Positions 56,645-64,000 of a DNA stretch of 64,000 nucleotides are shown here, piece by piece. The stretch comes from Cellulomonas avistercoris (lineage in GTDB: Bacteria > Actinomycetota > Actinomycetes > Actinomycetales > Cellulomonadaceae): NCBI RefSeq assembly GCF_014836445.1, contig NZ_JACSQV010000014.1, positions 63,945-127,944 of the forward strand, in the 5' to 3' direction. The first letter of the stretch is position 1. Each line of letters begins with the position of its first letter. The notes under the pieces are model-generated. The model ran no database searches. It saw only the letters and a program-made list of their open reading frames with translations, and was not told the origin of the DNA. Both the position numbers and the translations under genes were made by a program.

Positions 56645-57178
56645 TCAGGGAGCTGCCGGCCCGACCGTCGGTGTGCCGTCCGCGCCTGCGAGCCACCGGG
56701 CGGCCACGGACTGCTCCTCGCGCAGCGCTGCCCGCACGGCCGCGCCCGCGGCCTCCTCCACCGCGCTCGCGAACAGCGGGACGGCGGCACGGACCTCGCC
56801 CTCGTAGGTGACGCGCGACGCGTCGGGCCCGGTGGCCACCAGCGACGTGCGTCCCGTGACGCGCACCGGTGCCCCGGCGATCTCGACGACGACGGTCCCC
56901 GAGCGGGAGCCGTCCGCGGCTGCTGCCTCCCAGGCCTCGACCTGGCGCACGTCGATCCGCGCGCCGACCAGCGCGTGCAGGTGCGCGGGGATCTGTGACG
57001 TCGGCACGGCGCGGCGCGTCGTCACGGTGAAGGCGCCCGCCGCGGTGCCGGACACGTCGACCTGCTCGTCGACGGCGCCCGAGGCGCGCACCTTCGCGTG
57101 GACGTACGCCGGGTCGGCCAGCAGGTGGGCCGCACCGCGCACGTCGGTCGGCAGGTCGATCGTCACGTGCAGCTGCAC
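56645..57178 (-). CDS. DUF2505 family protein
   Basis: A 177-aa actinobacterial DUF2505 protein, a START/polyketide-cyclase-like fold: LHVTIDLPTDVRGAAHLLAD at the N-terminus, VTTRRAVPTSQIPAHLHALV and VTYEGEVRAAVPLFASAVEE near the C-terminus. A lipid- or ligand-binding role is inferred from the fold. GTG 57178 has GGGGGG five bases before it. Divergent from pdtaS. Confidence 0.85.
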   Translation of the reverse strand: MQLHVTIDLPTDVRGAAHLLADPAYVHAKVRASGAVDEQVDVSGTAAGAFTVTTRRAVPTSQIPAHLHALVGARIDVRQVEAWEAAAADGSRSGTVVVEIAGAPVRVTGRTSLVATGPDASRVTYEGEVRAAVPLFASAVEEAAGAAVRAALREEQSVAARWLAGADGTPTVGPAAP

Positions 57179-57296
57179 CGCTGACCCCCCGGGGTGGTGT
57201 ACTCCGGTCCGAGCGGCCGCGCGGACCATCGACGGGCGACCGCCCGCAAGGCGTCCGTCGTCCTCGAGCGTAGCCGCCGCTGCGTACCCTGGGCGT

Positions 57297-58778
57297 GTGT
57301 CCACGCTGAGCGACCTCGTCACGCGTCATGGTGCGCTCGACCCCGCCGACGTGGAGTGGTTGCACCTCCTGGTCGGCGACTGGCAGGTCGTGTCCGACCT
57401 GGCGTTCGCCGACCTGGTGCTGTGGCTGCCGACGCCGGACGGTGACTTCGTGGCGGTGGCGCAGTGCCGGCCGTCGACCGGGGCCACCGTGCACTACGAC
57501 GACGTCGTGGGCTCCCGCCCGCCCGAGGGGCAGGTCTCCCAGCTGCGCCGGGCGCTCGAGGAGCAGGCTCCGCAGCGTTCGCGCGAGCCGCGCTGGTTCG
57601 GCTCGTACGCGGTGCGCGAGGAGGCGGTCCCCGTGGTGCGCGGCGGCAGGTCGATCGCCGTGCTCGCGCGCCAGACGAACCTGGGCGGCGCGCGCACGCC
57701 GTCGCGGCTCGAGCTGAACTACGTCGAGGCGGCCGACGACCTGGTGGGGATGGTCGCGCGCGGCGAGTTCCCCGCGCCCGACGCGCCGACGGGTCCCCGC
57801 CGCGGCGCGCCGCGCGTGGGCGACGGCCTGGTGCGCCTCAACGGTGAGGGCGAGGTGCTGTACGCGAGCCCGAACGCGCTGTCCTGCTTCCACCGCCTCG
57901 GCGTCCTGGGCGACCTCGTCGGCAGGTCGCTGATCGAGGTGACGTCGGACCTCATCGAGCAGAACGCGACGGTGGACGAGTCGATGCCGCTGGTGCTCAT
58001 GGGCCGAGCGCCGTGGCGCGTGGACGTCGAGGCGCGCGGTGTGGCGCTCTCGCTGCGCGCGGTCCCGCTCACCGAGCGCGGTCAGCGCACGGGGGCGGTC
58101 CTGCTGTGCCGCGACGTCTCCGAGCTGCGGCGGCGCGAGCGCGAGCTCATCACCAAGGACGCGACGATCCGCGAGATCCACCACCGGGTGAAGAACAACC
58201 TGCAGACCGTCGCCGCGCTCCTGCGGCTCCAGTCGCGTCGCATGAGCTCGCCCGAGGCGCGCGACGCGCTCGCCGAGGCGATGCGACGTGTCGCGACGAT
58301 CGCGCTCGTCCACGAGACCCTCTCCCAGACCCTCGACGAGAGCGTGCCCTTCGACGACCTCGTCGGTCGGAGCCTGCGCCTGGCGGCGGACGTCGCGACC
58401 GCGGGCGCGCACGTGCGCACCACGGTCCGCGGCTCGTTCGGCGCGGTGCCGGCGGAGGACGCGACGGCGCTGGCGCTCATCCTCACCGAGCTCGTGACGA
58501 ACGCGGTCGAGCACGGTCTGGCCGGCCGCGACCAGGGCACGGTGGAGATCGTGGTGGAGCGCGAGGGCAACCGGCTGCGCGTCGAGGTCGCCGACGACGG
58601 CGGCGGCGTGCCGGAGGGCAAGGGTGAGGGCACCGGGCTGGGCACCCAGATCGTCTCGACGCTCGTCCGCAACGAGCTCGGCGGGTCGATCTCGTGGCTC
58701 GCGCGCGAGGGCGGCGGGACGTCCGTCGTCATCGAGGCCCAGCTGCGCCAGGGGAGGGACGCCGCGACCGTCGCGTGA
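57297..58778 (+). CDS. pdtaS: Sensor histidine kinase, PdtaS type
   Basis: A 493-aa soluble kinase: N-terminal GAF-like domain, PAS domain (VRLNGEGEVLYASPNALSCF at about 180), and a HisKA_2 phospho-acceptor block IREIHHRVKNNLQTVAALLR at about 291-310 with His near 295, then an ATPase domain (ILTELVTNAVEHGL and GTGLGTQIV). PdtaS kinases signal to the RNA-binding regulator PdtaR; no PdtaR gene is in view. The GTG follows TACCCT by exactly six bases, a clear leaderless promoter. Confidence 0.94.
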   Translation: MSTLSDLVTRHGALDPADVEWLHLLVGDWQVVSDLAFADLVLWLPTPDGDFVAVAQCRPSTGATVHYDDVVGSRPPEGQVSQLRRALEEQAPQRSREPRWFGSYAVREEAVPVVRGGRSIAVLARQTNLGGARTPSRLELNYVEAADDLVGMVARGEFPAPDAPTGPRRGAPRVGDGLVRLNGEGEVLYASPNALSCFHRLGVLGDLVGRSLIEVTSDLIEQNATVDESMPLVLMGRAPWRVDVEARGVALSLRAVPLTERGQRTGAVLLCRDVSELRRRERELITKDATIREIHHRVKNNLQTVAALLRLQSRRMSSPEARDALAEAMRRVATIALVHETLSQTLDESVPFDDLVGRSLRLAADVATAGAHVRTTVRGSFGAVPAEDATALALILTELVTNAVEHGLAGRDQGTVEIVVEREGNRLRVEVADDGGGVPEGKGEGTGLGTQIVSTLVRNELGGSISWLAREGGGTSVVIEAQLRQGRDAATVA

Positions 58779-58825
58779 CGACGCGCCCTCGCGGCGCGCC
58801 CGCGGGGTGGTCCGCCGCGAGGGCG

Positions 58826-58880
58826 CTCACTCGCCGCGAGGGCGGTCACTCGGCGCGAGGGCGGTCACTCGGAGACGACG
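58826..58880 (+). repeat. 19-bp tandem repeat, about three units
   Basis: Units near CGAGGGCGGTCACTCGGCG recur at a 19-base period between the pdtaS stop and the terminator stem. They are non-coding and about 90% alike. Confidence 0.65.
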
Positions 58881-58908
58881 ACGGGGCCGCCGTGGTCGGC
58901 GGCCCCGT
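58881..58908. terminator. Bidirectional terminator between pdtaS and whiB1
   Basis: ACGGGGCCGCC and GGCGGCCCCGT form a perfect 11-bp stem with loop GTGGTC. It lies in the gap between convergent genes, 103 bases after pdtaS and 39 bases after the whiB stop. Confidence 0.8.
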
Positions 58909-58946
58909 CGGGGTGGTCGGCGGTCGTCGCCGGTCAGTGCTCGGTG

Positions 58947-59195
58947 TCAGCTGGCGCGGCGCTGGCGGGCGGTGCGGCGCTTCAGTGCGCGGCGCTCGTC
59001 CTCGGACAGCCCGCCCCAGACGCCGGCGTCCTGGCCCGTCTCGATGGCCCACTTGAGGCACGTGTCGACGACGTCGCAGCGACGGCAGACAGCCTTCGCC
59101 TCCTCGATCTGCTGCAGCGCAGGACCCGTGTTCCCGATGGGGAAGAACAGCTCGGGGTCCTCGTCGAGGCAGGCTGCGCGGTGACGCCAATCCAT
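58947..59195 (-). CDS. whiB1: WhiB-family iron-sulphur regulator (WhiB1-like)
   Basis: An 82-aa WhiB protein. Four cysteines: RAACLDEDPELFFP (Cys9), AVCRRCD and DTCLKWA, the CxxC-C set that binds a [4Fe-4S] cluster, then GVWGGLSEDERRAL and a basic tail RRTARQRRAS. Size and the GVWGG turn fit WhiB1, which is essential in mycobacteria and responds to nitric oxide. ATG 59195 has AAGGAG seven bases before it. Confidence 0.93.
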   Translation of the reverse strand: MDWRHRAACLDEDPELFFPIGNTGPALQQIEEAKAVCRRCDVVDTCLKWAIETGQDAGVWGGLSEDERRALKRRTARQRRAS

Positions 59196-59732
59196 GGGGA
59201 ATCTCCTTGGCACACGCATGTCTGCACGCCCGGAGGAGCGCGCGCGACAATGCATGGGATCAATGGTGGGGGAAACGTGCTGCACCAAGAGTCACACCCG
59301 GGGCGGCGGCGCACAAGGGTTACGGCAACGTTTCATGTGCATAACGACTGAGGCGTTCATCACACGTCTTGCCTCCTCGTCCGCCGCACCCGACGCGCCG
59401 CCCAGGATCCGGGCGCGACGTTCGGGTCGAACGTCCAGGTCAGCGGGTCGAGCGCCGTGCCATGCCGCTGACCTGGGAGATCACTGGGTGCGGGATGTCG
59501 GGATGCGGGGTGTCGTCGGTCACGCGGGGCGCGCGCGGCGACGGCGTGACGCGCTTCACCTCGCGGGGCCGCCGGGCCCGCGGCGTCGTGCACGGTGCTC
59601 CGGTGGCGTCGCGTGGTCGTAGCACCGTCGCGGCTCTGGTATGGGCGTGGCGAGCCCGCGCGGTGCCGCGCCCTGCGCACGCCGGCGCACGCAGCGGGGG
59701 ACCCAGGGCGCGACGCCGCCTAGGGTCGTGCC
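59196..59732. other. Intergenic region with whiB1 leader
   Basis: The right-to-left promoter and leader of whiB1 must lie here (59196-59350 is less GC-rich than its surroundings), and the plus-strand TAGGGT at 59721-59726 belongs to the next gene. No gene is supported; open frames on both strands look random. Confidence 0.6.
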
Positions 59733-60188
59733 ATGCGCAGCACGCCCCCCGGCCCCGAGCCGGTCGACGGTCCCGGCGGGTCCGGCCCGCCGCATCCTGG
59801 CCCCGGCGGGCGCCCGACGATGCTGGCCGTCGCGTGCGCGCTGGTCCTGCTGGAGGCGACGGCTTTGGTGGTCGCCGTGGTCGCGGGCGTGGCGGCACTC
59901 GTGCAGGGCGGCGACGCCGGGCAGGTCGTCTTCCTGTGCGCGCTGGCCCTCGGGACCGCGGCGCTCCTCGTGCAGGCGGCGCGCGCCCTGTGGTCCGGGC
60001 GCCGGTGGGGGCGGGGCCCCGTGCTGACCGCGCAGGCGTTCCTCCTGGTCACGGCCGCGACGTGGTGGTCGTCGGGGGGTGGTCCCTGGGCCGCCGTGCC
60101 CGCCGTCGTCGCGCTGGTCGTCGCGGTCGCCGTCCTGACCCCGCGCGTCCTGGCCGCCACCTCCCGAGGGCGCGAACCGGGGGCCTGA
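59733..60188 (+). CDS. Small four-helix membrane protein
   Basis: A 151-aa protein of no recognised family: a Pro/Gly-rich 30-residue N-terminus and four hydrophobic segments (near 30-55, 62-85, 95-110, 118-137). TAGGGT six bases before the ATG fits a leaderless mRNA. It ends 18 bases from the eccC-like stop on the opposite strand. Resembles hypothetical integral membrane proteins common in actinobacteria; the function is unknown. Confidence 0.75.
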   Translation: MRSTPPGPEPVDGPGGSGPPHPGPGGRPTMLAVACALVLLEATALVVAVVAGVAALVQGGDAGQVVFLCALALGTAALLVQAARALWSGRRWGRGPVLTAQAFLLVTAATWWSSGGGPWAAVPAVVALVVAVAVLTPRVLAATSRGREPGA

Positions 60189-60206
60189 CGCCCTCGGCAG
60201 GTCCCG

Positions 60207-63200
60207 TCACGCCACGCCCGGCACGGGGCGCGGCGCGGGAGTGCGGTGCACCTGGACGCGGACGAGCTCGCGGTCCCGGCGCAGCACGCCGCGACCCGCG
60301 GGCCGTGCCCGGGGGTCCGCGTGCAGCGCGGAACCCGGACCCAGCAGGTCGGCCGCGGCGGGGCCGTGCGCGTCGAGCACGAGCAGCTGGCGCGCGCGCA
60401 GCGCCGTGGCGACCGGGCCGCGCCAGCCCGCGGCGGCGTGCTCGCTCGTGGTGGACAGCGCGACCACGCGGATCCCGTGCGACGCGGGCTCGAGCAGCCG
60501 TCCGACGCGCTCCGCCACCTCCGGCGCGTCGCGCTCGAGCAGGTCGACGTCGTCCACCAGGAGAGCGGTGGGGCCGGGTCGCCCGGGGGACCGCCGGGCG
60601 GCCCGGTCCAGGTGCGCGAGAGCGTCCGACGGTGGCACGGCCCGGCCGGCCCAGTCGTCGCCCACGCGTGCCGGACCTGCGGCCGGTGTCACGACGAGCA
60701 CGTCGTGCCCGGTCGCTGCCCAGCCGTGGGCGAGCGTGCGCAGGGCCGTCGTACGCCCGGTTCCCGGTGCGCCGGTGACGACGAGCGGTCGGCCCGGGTC
60801 CACCTCGACCGGTCCTGGACCGTCACCCCCGACGCCGAGAGGGATCCAGCCGCCCGCGGGGATCGGACCGGACGGCGGCGTGGCCAGCTCGGGCACGACG
60901 CCGAGCCGCAGCGCCGCCCTCACGTGGTCGCCCGGGGCGGTGGTCGGGCGGTCGGCGGCGGGTGCCGGCAGCACGACCTGGCACACGAGGGCTCCCTGCG
61001 TGCTGGACACCACGGCGCGCCCCGGGGCGGTCCGCGGGCCGAGCAGACCGTGCGGGACCCCGGCCTGCGCGTCGAGCGAGGGGTCGGGCACCGGCAGGAC
61101 GAGCCGCAGCCCGAAGGTGCCCGCCAGGCGCGACAGGGCCGGCACGACCGGTCCCGCCGCCGCCACGCGCACGCCGGCGGGCGGGTGGCGCAGCAACGCC
61201 GTGAGCAGGTCGACGCCGACGCCCCGCGCGTGCGTCGCGAGGGCGTCCAGCAGGGCGTCGAGCCCGTCGAGCAGGAGCACGACCGTCCCCGCCGCCTCGC
61301 GGCGCGTCGCGAGGCGGTCGAGCAGCAGCAGCGCGCGGTGCACGTCGTCGAGCGGGAGCGTCGTGCCCAGGAGCGGTCCCGCCGCCTCGCGCAGATGCCG
61401 GACGGCGTCGCCCGGCAGGCCCACGGTGTGCACGTGCGCACGGTCCAGCAGCGCGTGCCTGCCGACGGTGAGCAGCGCCGTGGACCGCCCCGAGCGCGGC
61501 CCGCCGAGCACGAGGAGGTGGCCGTGCCCCGGCCCCCACCGCACGGGTGCACGGCGCTGCTCGTCGGGGACGTCGGCCACGGCGACGAGCAGGCCGTCGG
61601 CGTCCGCCCCGGCGCCCACCTCGTCCGCGGTGACGCGGTCCGGCAGCGCGCGCGTCCAGGGCACACCCGTACCCGGGAGGTCCCGTGCCGCCTCACGACA
61701 CGCGGTCACCCAGGCGGCGACGTCGTCGTCGGGCGGCCCCATGACGCGCCAGGCCGTGGCACGCGGCACCGGGACGGAGGGCACGATGCGGACCGGCGGC
61801 GCCGTGCGCCGGTGCCGCGCGCGCGCCACCTGCAGGGGCGTCACGGGCCGGGCGCCGGTCCGGACCAGCGCGCTGCCGGGGTGGGCGGCGTCGCGGGGGG
61901 GGGGGCCCCCGCACCCCACGACGTCGCGCGAGTCGTCCTCGTCGGCGACGCGCAGCGCGATGCGCAGGCCGACGTTCGCGCGCAGGTCAGCGGGCACCGC
62001 ACCGGCCGGACGCTGCGTCGCGAGCAGCAGGTGCATGCCCAGCGCGCGGCCCTGCGCCGCGAGGCGCGCGAGCGCGGCGGCGGCCTCGGGCAGGTCGTCG
62101 ACGCGCGCCCGCAGCTCGTCGACGCCCACGAGCAGGCGGGCGGGCGGCGCGGCGCCCGCGCGGTCCAGGTCGGCGACGTCGGTGCAGCCCGCGGCGGCGA
62201 GCAGGCGCTCGCGGCGGCGCAGCTCCGCCCGGAGCCCCGCGAGCGTGCGCCGGGCCGCGGCGACGTCGAGGTCGTGGACGTGGTCGACGACGTGCGGCAG
62301 CCGCGCGAGCGGGCCCAGGCCCGTGCCGCCCTTGAAGTCCACCAGCAGCACGGCGAGGCGGGACGGGGGGGTGCTCAGCGCGAGCCCGAGCACGGCGGTC
62401 GTCAGCAGCTCGGACTTGCCGGCGCCCGTCGTGCCCGCGACGAGCGCGTGCGGCCCGTCCTGCAGCAGGTCGAGGACGACGGGCCTGCCGCCCGCCCCGG
62501 TGCCCACGGGTGCGGCCAGCGTGCCGGGGCCGTCCGGACGGCTCCAGGACGACGCGACGGCTGCCGCGTCGGGCGGTGGCACGCCGGGCAGGTCTCCCAG
62601 CGCCGGGGCCGGCGCGGGAGCTCGCACCGCCGAGGTGCCGTGCGCGGACAGCAGCCAGCCCAGAGCGGCGGCCGACCGTGCCTGCGCGTCGGCCACGTCC
62701 GGGTCCACCTGCTCGAGGGCGGCGGGACCCGGCGGCGTGCGGTCGTCGGTGCGCAGGACCGTGGACGCCCAGGCCGGCGGGGACGAGCCCGGCGGCACCA
62801 CCAGCAGGAGCCGGGCGCGCGGCACGGCCAGGCGCCACGACGCCAGCGTGGTGTCGCTGCCGTCCGCGACCACCAGGACGTCGTCGTCCTCGGCCGCCGG
62901 CAGGCGGGCGTCGGGATCCCACCAGCGCGTCCAGGCCCAGTCCGCCGCGGCACCGGTCCGCAGCACGAGGCGGACCGGCGCACCCGCACCGAGCGTGCGC
63001 AGGACGAGGGCGCGAGCGGCGCCCAGGGTCGAGCTGCGCGGCCCGACCAGCGCGAGGGTGGCGTCGGGCGGCCACGGCGCGTCGTCGCCCGGGACGGGCG
63101 CGGTGAGGTCGCGCAGCCGCAGACCCGTCGTCAGGCGCAGCAGCGCGACGTCCGAGGCCGGCGCGACGGTCGTGACGCCCGCCGGTGGACGGACCTGCGG

Positions 63201-63932
63201 TGCGCGGGCCCCCCGCACGCCGAGGAGCCCGACGAGGCCCGTGGCGGCCGTGAGCAGGAGCAGCGGCTGACGCAGTGCGACGGCCAGGGCGAGCGCAGCG
63301 GCCGACGATGCGAGGGCGGTCCACGCCCACGGCGGCACCCGTGGCCTGCGGCCGGGACGGGGTCGCTCGTCGCCGACCGCCTCGCGCAGCCTCAGCCGCG
63401 TCGGGCCGACCCGGAGGTCCGCGTGCGCGGGCCAGCGGCGTGGCAGGCGCCCGACCGTCGACCGGCGGGACCGCCCGCGGCGCCGAGCGGGACCCAGGTC
63501 GACCGCCGTCGTCCGGCGCGGACCGGTGGTCCGGACCGTGGTGCGGGTGCCGCGGCGACGCACCTCGACACCCACCTGTGGCGGCAGGCGCAGGTGCCGG
63601 CGCGCGCCGTCGACCAGCGGCAGCAGGCGTCCGGCACCCGGGCCGGTGAGCACGGCCACGTGGGTCCCCGCGGCCACGGCCGCGTCGACGTCGTGGTGCG
63701 GCGCCGGCCCGGGCCCCAGGTGGGCGCCGGGGAGGAGCGGGGGCGCCCCCGCGGGGTGCTCGTCGTCGAGGACGTGCCCCGCGACCTCCAGGCGCGCTCG
63801 CGGTGCCGCCCAGCGGGTGTCCCCGGTGAGCACCGCGAGCCGGCGCCGCAGGTCACCGGCCGGCAGCCCGACCTCCACCTCGAGGTCGAGGTGCCGGCGG
63901 GGCAGGACGGGGGACGGCAGCGTGAGGCGCAC
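60207..63932 (-). CDS. eccC: EccC-like FtsK/SpoIIIE ATPase
   Basis: A 1,241-aa motor of type VII-like secretion. The N-terminus is a beta-rich domain without strong identity, then a two-helix membrane segment (about 210-245: WAWTALASSAAALALAVALR), then three ATPase modules. Module 1 has Walker A GTTGAGKSELLTT at about 500 and Walker B LLVGVDELRARV. In modules 2 and 3 the loops are LGGPRSGRSTALLTV (about 815) and GAPGTGRTTALRTL (about 1058): Lys is replaced by Arg, so they may be regulatory. No ESX substrate or other secretion genes lie within the window on its downstream side; the upstream side is cut. Confidence 0.85.
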   Translation of the reverse strand: MRLTLPSPVLPRRHLDLEVEVGLPAGDLRRRLAVLTGDTRWAAPRARLEVAGHVLDDEHPAGAPPLLPGAHLGPGPAPHHDVDAAVAAGTHVAVLTGPGAGRLLPLVDGARRHLRLPPQVGVEVRRRGTRTTVRTTGPRRTTAVDLGPARRRGRSRRSTVGRLPRRWPAHADLRVGPTRLRLREAVGDERPRPGRRPRVPPWAWTALASSAAALALAVALRQPLLLLTAATGLVGLLGVRGARAPQVRPPAGVTTVAPASDVALLRLTTGLRLRDLTAPVPGDDAPWPPDATLALVGPRSSTLGAARALVLRTLGAGAPVRLVLRTGAAADWAWTRWWDPDARLPAAEDDDVLVVADGSDTTLASWRLAVPRARLLLVVPPGSSPPAWASTVLRTDDRTPPGPAALEQVDPDVADAQARSAAALGWLLSAHGTSAVRAPAPAPALGDLPGVPPPDAAAVASSWSRPDGPGTLAAPVGTGAGGRPVVLDLLQDGPHALVAGTTGAGKSELLTTAVLGLALSTPPSRLAVLLVDFKGGTGLGPLARLPHVVDHVHDLDVAAARRTLAGLRAELRRRERLLAAAGCTDVADLDRAGAAPPARLLVGVDELRARVDDLPEAAAALARLAAQGRALGMHLLLATQRPAGAVPADLRANVGLRIALRVADEDDSRDVVGCGGPPPRDAAHPGSALVRTGARPVTPLQVARARHRRTAPPVRIVPSVPVPRATAWRVMGPPDDDVAAWVTACREAARDLPGTGVPWTRALPDRVTADEVGAGADADGLLVAVADVPDEQRRAPVRWGPGHGHLLVLGGPRSGRSTALLTVGRHALLDRAHVHTVGLPGDAVRHLREAAGPLLGTTLPLDDVHRALLLLDRLATRREAAGTVVLLLDGLDALLDALATHARGVGVDLLTALLRHPPAGVRVAAAGPVVPALSRLAGTFGLRLVLPVPDPSLDAQAGVPHGLLGPRTAPGRAVVSSTQGALVCQVVLPAPAADRPTTAPGDHVRAALRLGVVPELATPPSGPIPAGGWIPLGVGGDGPGPVEVDPGRPLVVTGAPGTGRTTALRTLAHGWAATGHDVLVVTPAAGPARVGDDWAGRAVPPSDALAHLDRAARRSPGRPGPTALLVDDVDLLERDAPEVAERVGRLLEPASHGIRVVALSTTSEHAAAGWRGPVATALRARQLLVLDAHGPAAADLLGPGSALHADPRARPAGRGVLRRDRELVRVQVHRTPAPRPVPGVA

Positions 63933-63979
63933 CCCGGGAGCATCCGCCCCGCGGGGTGCGCCGTGACGTCCCGGGGCCG

Positions 63980-64000
63980 GGAGGTGTGGGTGACACCTCC
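63980..64000. other. Inverted repeat at the window edge
   Basis: GGAGGTGT-GGGTG-ACACCTCC forms an 8-bp hairpin at the very end of the window, 48 bases upstream of the eccC-like start. It may be an operator or terminator; the sequence beyond is not available. Confidence 0.4.

Noticed and set aside
59194..59680. Open frames on both strands between whiB1 and the small membrane protein
   Set aside because: No start signals, no motifs, and they overlap the whiB1 promoter region.

Overview
The window is 64 kb of very GC-rich DNA (most third codon positions are G or C) with many GTG starts, 4-base ATGA/GTGA gene overlaps, a WhiB regulator, a PdtaS-type kinase, an actinobacterial-type LexA box, coproporphyrin-pathway haem genes (ferrochelatase plus HemQ) and an EccC-like ATPase. 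Together these point to an actinobacterium. The gene style (RecBCD, CUT1 sugar uptake with a CebR-like operator, DUF4914 protein) suggests Cellulomonas or a close relative, but that genus call is inference.

Layout. 1-3.9 kb is a degraded accessory patch: the 3' end of an RHS/YD-repeat gene with a frame-shifted toxin tip, a coupled small membrane protein that may be its immunity protein, a lipoprotein, a displaced rhs fragment, and a mazEF module set between two ~76-bp direct repeats. 3.9-6.6 kb holds cstA and a ybdD-like gene whose 5' end is filled by a 33-bp in-frame tandem repeat. A reverse-oriented array of the same repeat family lies just beyond it. 6.9-15.7 kb is recC-recB-recD on the minus strand. 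15.8-21 kb carries a glycerophosphodiesterase, two DUF21/CBS membrane proteins and a PAP2/diacylglycerol-kinase fusion. 21-25 kb has an AraC regulator with a VOC protein, a 99-aa gene under a perfect LexA box, and a P2-type ATPase. 25-34 kb has a DUF4914 P-loop protein, a DUF4349 lipoprotein, AlkA, a WYL regulator divergent from an ABC-2 exporter, Ogt and a DUF1697 protein.

34.3-37.4 kb is the most unusual block. It is a four-gene minus-strand operon of a secreted repeat protein, an amidoligase-family enzyme, a SigE-family sigma factor and a single-pass membrane protein. The first and last proteins share one repeat module, two copies in each, so this looks like a self-contained cell-surface signalling or modification system. 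37.5-46 kb is mostly housekeeping: ADH, SDRs, a DsbA-like protein, NhaA, HIT, a hydrolase lipoprotein, an NYN nuclease, MarR and a flavodoxin. 46-51 kb has a Ser/Thr kinase, the ferrochelatase-HemQ pair, a META protein and glutamate dehydrogenase. 51.6-56.2 kb is a CUT1 sugar transporter without its own ATPase, with a LacI regulator and two candidate operators; a 51-base poly-G run lies inside it. 56.6-64 kb has DUF2505, PdtaS, WhiB1, a small membrane protein and an EccC-like ATPase.

A recurring regulatory theme is the leaderless promoter. At least ten genes have a -10-like hexamer ending exactly 6 or 7 bases before the start codon. I used this spacing to choose several starts. No rRNA, tRNA or CRISPR array was recognised.
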